DNA of 64,000 nt from Flavobacterium xueshanense. Lineage in GTDB: Bacteria > Bacteroidota > Bacteroidia > Flavobacteriales > Flavobacteriaceae. Below the pieces are notes generated by a model that searched no databases, was not told where the DNA came from, and saw nothing but the letters and a program-made list of their open reading frames with translations. Of the stretch, positions 8,139 to 15,780 are shown piece after piece; position 1 is the first letter of the stretch, and the number at the start of each line of letters is the position of its first letter. The stretch covers positions 1 through 64,000 of the forward strand of contig NZ_FONQ01000014.1 in the NCBI RefSeq assembly GCF_900112975.1, given 5' to 3'. The position numbers and the translations under genes are program-made.

Positions 8139-8217
8139 TATTCAGTGTTCAGTCGCAGTGTTCAGTAAAAAAAATTGAAAAAATAACAGTTAGTAGTGAT
8201 ACTGAACTAAATTCAGC
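8136..8217 (+). repeat. Dispersed TAGTATTCAGT repeat after ftsX
   Basis: The gap between ftsX and the DUF3098 gene consists of CAGT-rich repeat: TAGTATTCAGTGTTCAGT, then CGCAGTGTTCAGT, an A-tract, and ACAGTTAGTAGTGATACTGA. The initial TAG is the ftsX stop codon. Related copies: 12258-12330 and, inverted and in frame, 5238-5271 in leuS. Confidence 0.65.
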
Positions 8218-8221
8218 ATAA

Positions 8222-8464
8222 ATGGAAAATAACGAACAGAAACCAGAATTCCTTTTTGATAAAATAAACTATCAAATTCTATTAATTGGGATTGTAGTAA
8301 TCGCACTGGGATTTATTCTAATGTCAGGCGGCGGAAGCGAGGATCCTAATGTATTTAGCGAAGACATCTTCAATTTTAGAAGAATTCGATTGGCGCCAAC
8401 AACTGTTTTAATCGGTTTTGGAATTACCATTTACGCCATTCTTAAGAATTCCAAAAAAGCATAA
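8222..8464 (+). CDS. DUF3098 small membrane protein
   Basis: 80 residues with two membrane segments (about 20-37 and 60-75), joined by a loop containing SGGGSEDPNVF and RRIRLAPT, features of the DUF3098 family found next to ftsX and uppP in Bacteroidota. Function unknown; its conserved place between a divisome gene and the undecaprenyl-pyrophosphate phosphatase gene suggests a cell-envelope role, which is inference. The stop codon is immediately followed by the uppP ATG, so the two are translationally linked. Confidence 0.85.
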   Translation: MENNEQKPEFLFDKINYQILLIGIVVIALGFILMSGGGSEDPNVFSEDIFNFRRIRLAPTTVLIGFGITIYAILKNSKKA

Positions 8465-9286
8465 ATGAATACATTACAAGCATTTTTAATTGCTGTTATC
8501 GAAGGATTAACCGAATATCTTCCTGTTTCCTCGACCGCTCACATGATTTTTATGAGTTCTTATTTTGGAATACAAGAAGATGATTTCGTAAAGCTTTTTC
8601 AGGTTTCCATCCAATTTGGAGCCATTTTGGCGGTTGTCGCCTTGTATTGGAAGAAATTTTTCGATTTTTCTTCAAAAAGTGTTGCAATCAGTTTTTACCT
8701 CAAACTTATTTACGCCGTAATTCCAGCGTTGGTTTTAGGAAAATTATTCGATGATAAAATTGAAGCCATTCTTGGAGATCCTATTCCCATTGCGATTGTA
8801 TTAATTTTGGGTGGCGTAATTTTACTTTTTATCGATAGTCGTTTTCAAAGCCCAACTGTTATCAAAGAAGAAGATATCACGTTAAAGAAAGCCGTAATCA
8901 TTGGTTTTTGGCAATGCTTAGCAATGATGCCGGGGACAAGTCGATCTGCTGCTTCAATCATTGGAGGAATGCAACAAGGATTAACGCGTCATGCCGCAGC
9001 GGAATTCTCTTTTTTCTTGGCAGTTCCTACCATGATGGCCGTTACTTGTTATTCTGTGTTTTTGAAAACCTATGAGTCTTCGCAAATGAAAGGCTATGAA
9101 TTGATTTTAAAATCAAACGAAAACATACAATTGTTCTTGATAGGAAACGTAGTTGCTTTTATCGTTGCTATTCTAGCGATTAAATTTTTCATAGAAATCA
9201 TCAAAAAATACGGTTTCAAACCCTGGGGTTGGTACCGAATAATTGTAGGAATCTTTTTATTGTTCTACTTTTCATACTTTAAATAA
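8465..9286 (+). CDS. uppP: Undecaprenyl-diphosphate phosphatase (BacA type)
   Basis: 273-residue polytopic membrane enzyme that converts undecaprenyl pyrophosphate to the monophosphate, the lipid carrier for peptidoglycan and glycan export; overproduction gives bacitracin resistance. The two family motifs are present: EGLTEYLPVSSTAH (residues 13-26) and PGTSRSAASIIGG (about 156-168), which together form the active site. About eight hydrophobic helices are visible. It begins on the base after the DUF3098 stop codon, and truB begins 6 bp after its own stop. Confidence 0.96.
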   Translation: MNTLQAFLIAVIEGLTEYLPVSSTAHMIFMSSYFGIQEDDFVKLFQVSIQFGAILAVVALYWKKFFDFSSKSVAISFYLKLIYAVIPALVLGKLFDDKIEAILGDPIPIAIVLILGGVILLFIDSRFQSPTVIKEEDITLKKAVIIGFWQCLAMMPGTSRSAASIIGGMQQGLTRHAAAEFSFFLAVPTMMAVTCYSVFLKTYESSQMKGYELILKSNENIQLFLIGNVVAFIVAILAIKFFIEIIKKYGFKPWGWYRIIVGIFLLFYFSYFK

Positions 9287-9292
9287 ATTCCT

Positions 9293-9997
9293 TTGAAGAC
9301 AGCCGAAGATTTCCAAGACGGACAAATTTTACTGATTGATAAACCCTTGAATTGGACTTCATTTCAGGCGGTGAATAAATTGAAATGGGCATTAATTACC
9401 AAACTTAACCTCCCAAAAAAATTTAAGATTGGTCACGCTGGAACTTTAGATCCGTTGGCAACCGGATTATTGTTAGTTTGTACTGGAAAATTCACTAAAA
9501 GAATCACCGAACTTCAGGGTCAAGCCAAAGAATATACCGGAACTTTTTATATTGGAGCCACAACGCCTTCGTATGATTTAGAAACGGAAATCGACCAAAC
9601 TTTCCCAACGGAACATATTGACGAAAATTTAATTCATGAAACCGTCAAACAATTTCTGGGTGAAATCGATCAAAAACCCCCTATTTATTCGGCTTTAAAA
9701 AAAGATGGTGTTCGCTTATACGAACATGCCAGAGCAGGAGAAACCATTGAAATTGCCACTAGAAAGACAACCATTCACGAATTTGAAATCACCAGAATTG
9801 CACTTCCCGAAGTCGATTTTAGGGTAGTTTGCAGCAAAGGAACCTACATTCGTTCCCTAGCCTTTGATTTTGGAAAGGCGATGAATTCTGGCTCGCATTT
9901 AACCGCTTTGCGTAGAACAAAAATTGGAGATTACGACGTAAATGAAGCTGTAGCTGTTGAAACATTTGAAGATTCTATTTCTCCTGTTCAACCTTAG
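9293..9997 (+). CDS. truB: tRNA pseudouridine-55 synthase
   Basis: 234 residues; makes pseudouridine-55 in the T-loop of tRNAs. Motif GHAGTLDPLATGLL is present with catalytic Asp53; KPLNWTSFQAVNKLK and GTYIRSLAFDFG are further TruB signatures. The start is a TTG 6 bp after uppP: no ATG exists between the uppP stop and the conserved LLIDKP segment, so TTG is the most likely initiator. The protein is short because, as in other Bacteroidota, it has no C-terminal PUA-like extension. The 3' end overlaps the convergent thioredoxin-like gene by 4 bp. Confidence 0.95.
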   Translation: MKTAEDFQDGQILLIDKPLNWTSFQAVNKLKWALITKLNLPKKFKIGHAGTLDPLATGLLLVCTGKFTKRITELQGQAKEYTGTFYIGATTPSYDLETEIDQTFPTEHIDENLIHETVKQFLGEIDQKPPIYSALKKDGVRLYEHARAGETIEIATRKTTIHEFEITRIALPEVDFRVVCSKGTYIRSLAFDFGKAMNSGSHLTALRRTKIGDYDVNEAVAVETFEDSISPVQP

Positions 9998-10599
9998 CGT
10001 TCCAACTCAAGCATTATGTCAGCCAATTCATTCTGAGTAGTGATTCCCTTATCATGCAAATACCAAAGTTGTAAATTGGTTTTTAGAGTTTCGTCAATAA
10101 CTCCGAATTCTTTTCTATAATCTGCTACCAAATCAGCTGCGGCTTGTGGTCTTGGCCCCCAATTTCCAAGCACACTTCCTGTTTCTTTATCAACGACAAT
10201 CAAAATAGGAATCGCTTTCTTTTTATTGGTCAAAAACAACTTAATCAATTCTTCGTTTTCATCACGCAACACAATTCTCAAGTCAATTTTACCGGATTCA
10301 ATTGCCGATTTATTGATAATTGGTAACAATTGCGCGGCATCACCGCACCAACCTTCAGAAATTACTAACCAAATGTATTCACTCTGTAATGACTTTAATT
10401 TCAGACTGGTTTCTTCGGTGATTTTAATCGTTTTATCCAAACGATTCATGCGCGTTTCATTCAGTTCGCTGTAATGCGTCAAATCTTCCGATTGTTCGTC
10501 CCCAGTTGATTTTTTTTCAAGTAATAAATCTGAAATAAGCTTTCTGTATTCTGAATATGAATGGCTATTAAACAATGCTTTGGCTATTGGAATTTTCAT
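9994..10599 (-). CDS. Thioredoxin-like protein with a WCGD site
   Basis: 201 residues. The thioredoxin fold occupies about residues 50-170 (WLVISEGWCGDAAQ, AIPILIVVD with the cis-Pro). The redox motif is WCGD (84-87), so the second cysteine of CxxC is replaced. It therefore cannot work as a normal dithiol oxidoreductase; this variant form is common in a thioredoxin family of Bacteroidota and Firmicutes whose role is not known to me. No signal peptide, so cytoplasmic. The gene converges on truB with a 4-bp overlap. Confidence 0.82.
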   Translation of the reverse strand: MKIPIAKALFNSHSYSEYRKLISDLLLEKKSTGDEQSEDLTHYSELNETRMNRLDKTIKITEETSLKLKSLQSEYIWLVISEGWCGDAAQLLPIINKSAIESGKIDLRIVLRDENEELIKLFLTNKKKAIPILIVVDKETGSVLGNWGPRPQAAADLVADYRKEFGVIDETLKTNLQLWYLHDKGITTQNELADIMLELER

Positions 10600-10618
10600 A
10601 ATGAATTATTTTTTTTTA

Positions 10619-10626
10619 CAAAGTTA
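10619..10626 (-). promoter_or_regulatory. Probable -7 box for the thioredoxin-like gene
   Basis: Minus-strand TAACTTTG matches TAnnTTTG, 20 bp before the start codon at 10599. Confidence 0.4.
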
Positions 10627-10704
10627 CCATAAAATTGGAGCATAAATATGATATCTGTCACTTTCAATTCCACAAAAAGAGTAATTTTATAACAAATAGT
10701 TAAG

Positions 10705-11484
10705 ATGGATTTAAAAACAAAATCGATAGGATTAGTACTTTCCGGTGGCGGATCTAAAGGTTTGGCACATGCTGGTGTCATTAAATTTTTGGAAGAAGAA
10801 AACATCAAACCCTCTCAAATCGCAGGAACAAGTGCCGGATCAATTGTTGGCGCATTGTATGCTTGGGGAAAAACACCCGAAGAAATTTTGGAGTTTTTCA
10901 AATCCATTTATCTTTTTCACTGGAAACACCTCACGTTTAAAAAAGCGGGGCTGATTGATTCAGAATCCTTCCGAATTTATTTCCACAGTATCTTTAAAGA
11001 CGCCGTATTAAGTGATTTGAATATTCCAATTCAGATTACAGCCACCGACATGGTTCGGGGAAAACTAAAAATATTTTCTCCCAATACAAAAATTGTTGAT
11101 GCCATTTTAGCATCTTCAGCGTTTCCCGGCATTTTGTCTCCTTACGAAATAGATGGAAACATCTATAGTGACGGAGGGATATTGAATCATTTTCCAACCG
11201 ATATCTTACAAGGACAATGTGACACTGTGATAGGTGTTTATGTAAGTCCGATTCAGAAAATTGAAGCCAAAGATTTGCGTTCCATCAAGGCAGTGACCAC
11301 TCGGGCTTTTGATATTCTTTCGGCAAATTCAAATATGCATAAATTTAATATTTGCGATTGGGTTATAGAACCCAAGGATTTATGCCTTTACAGCACCTTT
11401 GAAACCAGCAAAGTAAAGATGAATGCCGTTTTCAACATTGGCTATGAAGCCGCAAAAAAATCGTATGAAAAACTTAATTTATAA
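10705..11484 (+). CDS. Patatin-like phospholipase family protein
   Basis: 259 residues; predicted serine lipid acyl hydrolase. Glycine-rich oxyanion motif GGGSKG (about 14-19), nucleophile elbow GTSAGS with Ser43, and the catalytic Asp in DGG (156-158) make a complete Ser-Asp dyad. Length and order fit the short RssA/YlbK-like bacterial patatins. No signal peptide, so it probably acts at the inner membrane or in the cytoplasm. Substrate unknown. It is transcribed divergently from the thioredoxin-like gene and lies upstream of pyrH, which has its own promoter. Confidence 0.92.
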   Translation: MDLKTKSIGLVLSGGGSKGLAHAGVIKFLEEENIKPSQIAGTSAGSIVGALYAWGKTPEEILEFFKSIYLFHWKHLTFKKAGLIDSESFRIYFHSIFKDAVLSDLNIPIQITATDMVRGKLKIFSPNTKIVDAILASSAFPGILSPYEIDGNIYSDGGILNHFPTDILQGQCDTVIGVYVSPIQKIEAKDLRSIKAVTTRAFDILSANSNMHKFNICDWVIEPKDLCLYSTFETSKVKMNAVFNIGYEAAKKSYEKLNL

Positions 11485-11522
11485 AATTTAAGCAACACTT
11501 TTTTTAAAAATCAGAATATGTC

Positions 11523-11530
11523 TATATTTG
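11523..11530 (+). promoter_or_regulatory. pyrH promoter, -7 box
   Basis: TATATTTG, a perfect TAnnTTTG box 22 bp before the pyrH ATG; predicts a leader of only about 15 nt. Confidence 0.55.
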
Positions 11531-11552
11531 CACCAATCAACTCAACACACAC

Positions 11553-12260
11553 ATGAAATACAAAAGAATTCTTCTGAAACTAAGTGGCGAAGCTTTAATG
11601 GGCGACTTGCAATACGGAATTGACCCAAAAAGACTTGCTGAGTATGCTGACGAAATCAAGCAAATTCATGATAAAGGAGTAGAAATAGCCATTGTAATAG
11701 GTGGTGGAAATATTTTTAGAGGAGTTGCAGGAGCAAGCGCAGGAATGGACAGAGTACAAGGTGATTATATGGGAATGCTGGCAACGGTGATTAACGGAAT
11801 GGCATTACAAGGCGCATTGGAAGAAAAGGGTATGAAAACCCGTTTGCAAACGGCATTAAAAATGGAATCCATAGCAGAACCATATATCAAAAGAAGAGCG
11901 GACCGTCACCTTGAAAAAGGACGAATTGTAATTTTTGGAGCCGGAACCGGAAATCCATATTTTACAACCGATACTGCAGCGGTTTTACGTGGTATTGAAA
12001 TCAATGCCAATGTGATTCTAAAAGGAACTCGTGTGGATGGTGTGTATGATTGTGATCCGGAAAAAAACGCATCTGCCGTTAAATTCGATTTCATTTCCTT
12101 TGACGATGTCCTTAAAAAAGGATTGAATGTAATGGATACGACAGCATTTACGCTAAGTCAGGAAAATAAATTACCAATCGTAGTTTTCGATATGAATAAA
12201 GTAGGAAACTTATTGAAAATCTGCGAAGGAGAAAATATAGGAACTGTAGTGAACATATAG
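11553..12260 (+). CDS. pyrH: UMP kinase
   Basis: Hexameric bacterial uridylate kinase, 235 residues, phosphorylating UMP to UDP. The amino-acid-kinase fold shows [11 protein letters not shown] (residues 7-17), the glycine-rich GGGNIFRG segment, [16 protein letters not shown] and the C-terminal [12 protein letters not shown]. Full length. It is followed by frr, the usual bacterial order. The stop codon TAG forms the start of the TAGTATTCAGT repeat that fills the pyrH-frr gap. Confidence 0.97.
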   Translation: MKYKRILLKLSGEALMGDLQYGIDPKRLAEYADEIKQIHDKGVEIAIVIGGGNIFRGVAGASAGMDRVQGDYMGMLATVINGMALQGALEEKGMKTRLQTALKMESIAEPYIKRRADRHLEKGRIVIFGAGTGNPYFTTDTAAVLRGIEINANVILKGTRVDGVYDCDPEKNASAVKFDFISFDDVLKKGLNVMDTTAFTLSQENKLPIVVFDMNKVGNLLKICEGENIGTVVNI

Positions 12261-12330
12261 TATTCAGTCACATTTTACAGTCGCAGAGGCGGCTAGAACT
12301 GGAAACTGAGACGGAAAACTGAAAACTAAA
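12258..12330 (+). repeat. Dispersed TAGTATTCAGT-type repeat between pyrH and frr
   Basis: Begins TAGTATTCAGTCACATTTTA and continues with ACAGTCGCAG and runs of GGAAACTGA/GAAAACTGA. As at ftsX, the first TAG is the stop codon of the upstream gene. Confidence 0.6.
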
Positions 12331-12334
12331 ATTT

Positions 12335-12898
12335 ATGACTGAAGAAATTGAATTTATATTAGATAGTACCAAAGAATCCATGACGGGTTCTATTGCGCAT
12401 TTAGAAAAAGAATTTTTGAATATTCGCGCCGGAAAAGCTTCTCCAGCCATGCTTGGAAGTGTTTTTGTAGATTATTACGGATCAGCAACGCCACTTTCGC
12501 AGGTATCAAAAATTAGCGTTCCTGATGCCAGAACCATTACTTTGCAACCTTTTGAAAAAAATATGTTGCACGTAATTGAAAAAGCAATTATGGTTGCTAA
12601 TATTGGTTTTAACCCAATGAATAATGGTGATGTAATTATCATTAGCGTTCCTGCATTGACCGAAGAAAGAAGACGCGATCTTGCGAAACAAGCAAAGGTT
12701 GAAGCAGAAGATGCTAAAGTGGGTATTAGAAATGCACGTAAGGACGCAAATACAGATATTAAAAAATTAGAAAAAGAAGGAACCTCTGAAGACATTTGCA
12801 AAAATGCCGAAGAAGAAGTTCAAAACTTAACCAATAGTTACATTAGGAAAATAGATGAACTTTTAGTGGTGAAAGAAACAGAAATTATGAAGGTGTAA
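12335..12898 (+). CDS. frr: Ribosome recycling factor
   Basis: 187 residues (typical about 185). With EF-G it splits the post-termination ribosome. Family signatures: LNIRAGKASPAML (about 30-42), DARTITLQPFE, and the ERRRDLAKQAK helix; long charged helices form the three-helix bundle with a small beta domain at about 30-105. It follows pyrH and is followed by a strong bidirectional terminator. Confidence 0.97.
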   Translation: MTEEIEFILDSTKESMTGSIAHLEKEFLNIRAGKASPAMLGSVFVDYYGSATPLSQVSKISVPDARTITLQPFEKNMLHVIEKAIMVANIGFNPMNNGDVIIISVPALTEERRRDLAKQAKVEAEDAKVGIRNARKDANTDIKKLEKEGTSEDICKNAEEEVQNLTNSYIRKIDELLVVKETEIMKV

Positions 12899-12916
12899 TT
12901 CCTTTTCAATAATATT

Positions 12917-12953
12917 AAAAATGCGTCGTGTTAGTTGAACACGACGCATTTTT
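12917..12953. terminator. Bidirectional terminator between frr and the SMR gene
   Basis: Arms AAAAATGCGTCGTGTT (12917-12932) and AACACGACGCATTTTT (12938-12953) with a 5-nt loop and A/T runs on the two sides, lying between convergent genes. Confidence 0.9.
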
Positions 12954-12981
12954 TATTTTAAAAAATATTGAAAATTTCCTT

Positions 12982-13311
12982 TTAATGACTCGAAACGAAT
13001 TTCAGTCCAATAATAGAACTGATTAAAGTGGTGATAAAGAAAATTCGCCAAAAATCAGCCGGTTCTTTAAAAACAAAAATTCCAACAAGAACCGTTCCCA
13101 CCGCTCCAATCCCTGTCCAAACGGCATAAGCCGTTCCGATAGGCAGTGTTTGCGTGGCTTTATAAAGCAAGACCATACTTATTGTTAAACAAACCAAAAA
13201 TCCGCCCAACCATAATGTTGCTGTCATTCCGGTATTTTCTTTGGCTTTGCCCAAACAAGTGGCAAAACCAACTTCAAATAAACCGCCGATAATTAATAAA
13301 ATCCAATTCAT
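12982..13311 (-). CDS. SMR-family exporter of the Gdx/SugE type (probable guanidinium exporter)
   Basis: 109 residues, four TM helices. The essential Glu is E13 in GGLFEVGFA. The TM3 segment LPIGTAYAVWTGIGAVGTV is the Gdx/SugE signature, unlike the EmrE form; the family exchanges guanidinium or small cations for protons. No guanidine riboswitch is visible, and none is expected as it lies second in an operon: its start codon follows the antiporter stop codon by one base. Substrate assignment is by family only. Confidence 0.88.
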   Translation of the reverse strand: MNWILLIIGGLFEVGFATCLGKAKENTGMTATLWLGGFLVCLTISMVLLYKATQTLPIGTAYAVWTGIGAVGTVLVGIFVFKEPADFWRIFFITTLISSIIGLKFVSSH

Positions 13312-13312
13312 G

Positions 13313-15589
13313 TTATTGTTTTAAAATCAATACAGAAGGAACACCGCTCAACCAATCACTTCTGGAATCTACGAGTTCTTTCCAACTTTCGAGACTAATC
13401 AGCATTAAATCCTGCTGCGCCAAAAATTCCTCTTTAATTATTTTATCGGTTATCAAACCAATGTTGTTTGGATATTTTTGTTCCAAAGAATCAATAGCGC
13501 TGTTCATTACAAAATTAGTCGTAAGATGTCCATTTACATCCAGAATAACAATTTTTGAGTTGTTGTTAAACACTAATTTCTGAATATAATCAATCACAAA
13601 CGAATCTTCGGGACTGAAAATAGGAATAAAAACATGATTAACGTGTTGCAAATCTTTATCAATCAAAATCCCGATTGGCATTTTGGTTTTAGAAATAATC
13701 TGTCTCGTTCTTTCGTCAAAAGGGGAATTTTCGAACAACCCTTCTTTCCCGGTGAACTTATCAATTAAACGATCCGGATTAATGATTCGTGTTGTAAAAC
13801 CAATTACTTTCCCAAGGATTGTTCCTTCAAATATTGATTTTCCCAGTCCTATTAGCAACAAATCATAATCGCCTTGATTGGCTATATCAGCAATCTCGGT
13901 TTCAATATCCATCGTTGCTTTAAAAATGGTGGTAATATCCTGTTTCAACAGTTGGGATTCTTCAACGATAGGATAAAAACTATTTTTTTCTTTATCTTCC
14001 AAGTTAAAAGTATGCACCTCATCACTCAAAGACAAATGCATCACGGTAATACTAGAGGTATTTTTCTGTTTTTTTATTAAACTGTTCGCCAATCGCAATA
14101 ACGATTTCCCTTTTTCGTTGTTTCCAAACGAAATTAAAATTCGGTATTTATTCTGGTTTGTTGGTTCTATAATTTCAACACCATCTTTCGTTTTGAAGAT
14201 ATAATTGATTAAATCCAAAGCCGGCCCCGTCATAAAAGTAGTAACCAATGCCATGATTACCATCATGGTAAACACTTCGGGAGTCAAAACTTTAAGTTCC
14301 AACCCGATGTTTAAAACAATCAATTCCATTAAACCTCTGGTATTCATCAAGGCGCCAATCGTCAAACTGTCACGCCAACTTTGCCCTACAAATTTGGCAG
14401 CCAAAGCACTTCCCAAAAATTTTCCGACTACGGCTACTAAAATGATGAAACCAGTAACTTTCCATAAATACGGATCATTAAGAAGACCAATTTCTGTTTT
14501 TAAACCCGTGAATACAAAAAACAATGGCAGTAAGAGTATCAATGCAACATCCTCCACTTTTTCTATAAATATTGTTCTTAATTTTGGGACATCCGGCATA
14601 ATTGCACCTGCCATAAATGCACCAAACAATGCGTGAATACCAATAACCTCCGTTGCATAGGACGAAAGAATCAATACCAGAAAAAAGATTGCCACAACCG
14701 GTTTTACAATACTGTCTTTAGAACCATATAAATCTCCAATTCGTTTCAAAAATGGTTTTACAATATAAATCATCGCAACAACATAAAGCACTGCCAGCAT
14801 AATAATGTACAACGAACTCACGAAAGTCCCTGCTTTTACAATCGCAATTACTACCGCCAAAATACACCAAGCAGTAATATCATCGGCAGCAGCACATGTA
14901 ATCACTATAGAACCTAATTTAGTTTTATGAATACCTCTTTCCTGAACGATTCTGGCTAACACGGGAAAAGCCGTTATACTTAACGCAATTCCCATAAACA
15001 AACTAAAAGCTAAAAACGTAACTCCCGCAGGAGCAAATCGGTTGTAAACAAAATAAGCCAGACCAATCCCGAGTGCAAAAGGGATTACTATACTGGCGTG
15101 ACTAATTACTACCGCTTCATTGGCTTTGTTCTTCAGCACTTTCAAATCAAGTTCCATTCCGATAACGAACATAAAAAGGATTAATCCTATCTGACTCAAA
15201 AATTTTAAATTCCCTAAGGATTCAACGGGAAATAAAGCCACTGAAAATTCAGGAAAATACAATCCCAATAAGGATGGCCCGAGCACAATTCCCGCAATAA
15301 TTTCCCCAATTACTGATGGCTGTCCTATTTTCTTGAAAATCCAGCCAAAAACTCGAGAAACAAGTATGATTGTTATGATTTGAGCCAAAAGAATAGCCAA
15401 AGGATCCTGAAAATTATGTTGCATAGCAGCTAAAAAATCATTCCAAGAACCATTGCCATTCTCTGGTGAAACTATTGTTTCTGTTTCTTCTAAGTTTTTC
15501 CCTTTAGTTATAATCCAGTACATTAATGCAATAAAACCGCCAGTAACACTCAAATAAAATATTGTATTTTTATAATTCTTCATATCCAT
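13313..15589 (-). CDS. CPA2-family cation/proton antiporter with C-terminal USP-like domain
   Basis: 758 residues from the chosen start (MDMKNYKN); a longer frame to 15637 adds 16 residues of non-family character. One N-terminal hydrophobic segment, then the Na_H_Exchanger fold with about 12 TMs (residues about 60-450): GQPSVIGEIIAGIVLGPSLLG, MELDLKVLK, ITAFPVLARI, and the ion-binding ADDITAW. The C-terminal 250 residues contain two universal-stress-protein-like halves (YRILISFGNNEKG, DLLLIGLGKSIF). It exchanges Na+ or K+ for H+. The Gdx-type exporter gene follows after 1 bp. Divergent from the MMPL gene. Confidence 0.9.
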   Translation of the reverse strand: MDMKNYKNTIFYLSVTGGFIALMYWIITKGKNLEETETIVSPENGNGSWNDFLAAMQHNFQDPLAILLAQIITIILVSRVFGWIFKKIGQPSVIGEIIAGIVLGPSLLGLYFPEFSVALFPVESLGNLKFLSQIGLILFMFVIGMELDLKVLKNKANEAVVISHASIVIPFALGIGLAYFVYNRFAPAGVTFLAFSLFMGIALSITAFPVLARIVQERGIHKTKLGSIVITCAAADDITAWCILAVVIAIVKAGTFVSSLYIIMLAVLYVVAMIYIVKPFLKRIGDLYGSKDSIVKPVVAIFFLVLILSSYATEVIGIHALFGAFMAGAIMPDVPKLRTIFIEKVEDVALILLLPLFFVFTGLKTEIGLLNDPYLWKVTGFIILVAVVGKFLGSALAAKFVGQSWRDSLTIGALMNTRGLMELIVLNIGLELKVLTPEVFTMMVIMALVTTFMTGPALDLINYIFKTKDGVEIIEPTNQNKYRILISFGNNEKGKSLLRLANSLIKKQKNTSSITVMHLSLSDEVHTFNLEDKEKNSFYPIVEESQLLKQDITTIFKATMDIETEIADIANQGDYDLLLIGLGKSIFEGTILGKVIGFTTRIINPDRLIDKFTGKEGLFENSPFDERTRQIISKTKMPIGILIDKDLQHVNHVFIPIFSPEDSFVIDYIQKLVFNNNSKIVILDVNGHLTTNFVMNSAIDSLEQKYPNNIGLITDKIIKEEFLAQQDLMLISLESWKELVDSRSDWLSGVPSVLILKQ

Positions 15590-15780
15590 TTTTATTCGTT
15601 CGCGCTCAGCTCTAAAAAACAAAGATGAGAAATTCAAATGTATAATTTATATCTCACAAAATTATTTAATTGTAAAATAAAAAAACCATATCATTACTCC
15701 TGTAAAACAACAAAAAGTTTCAGTCAAAACAAATGATTTATTGCGGTTTTAACTACCTTTACCGCCGTTAAATATTAATT

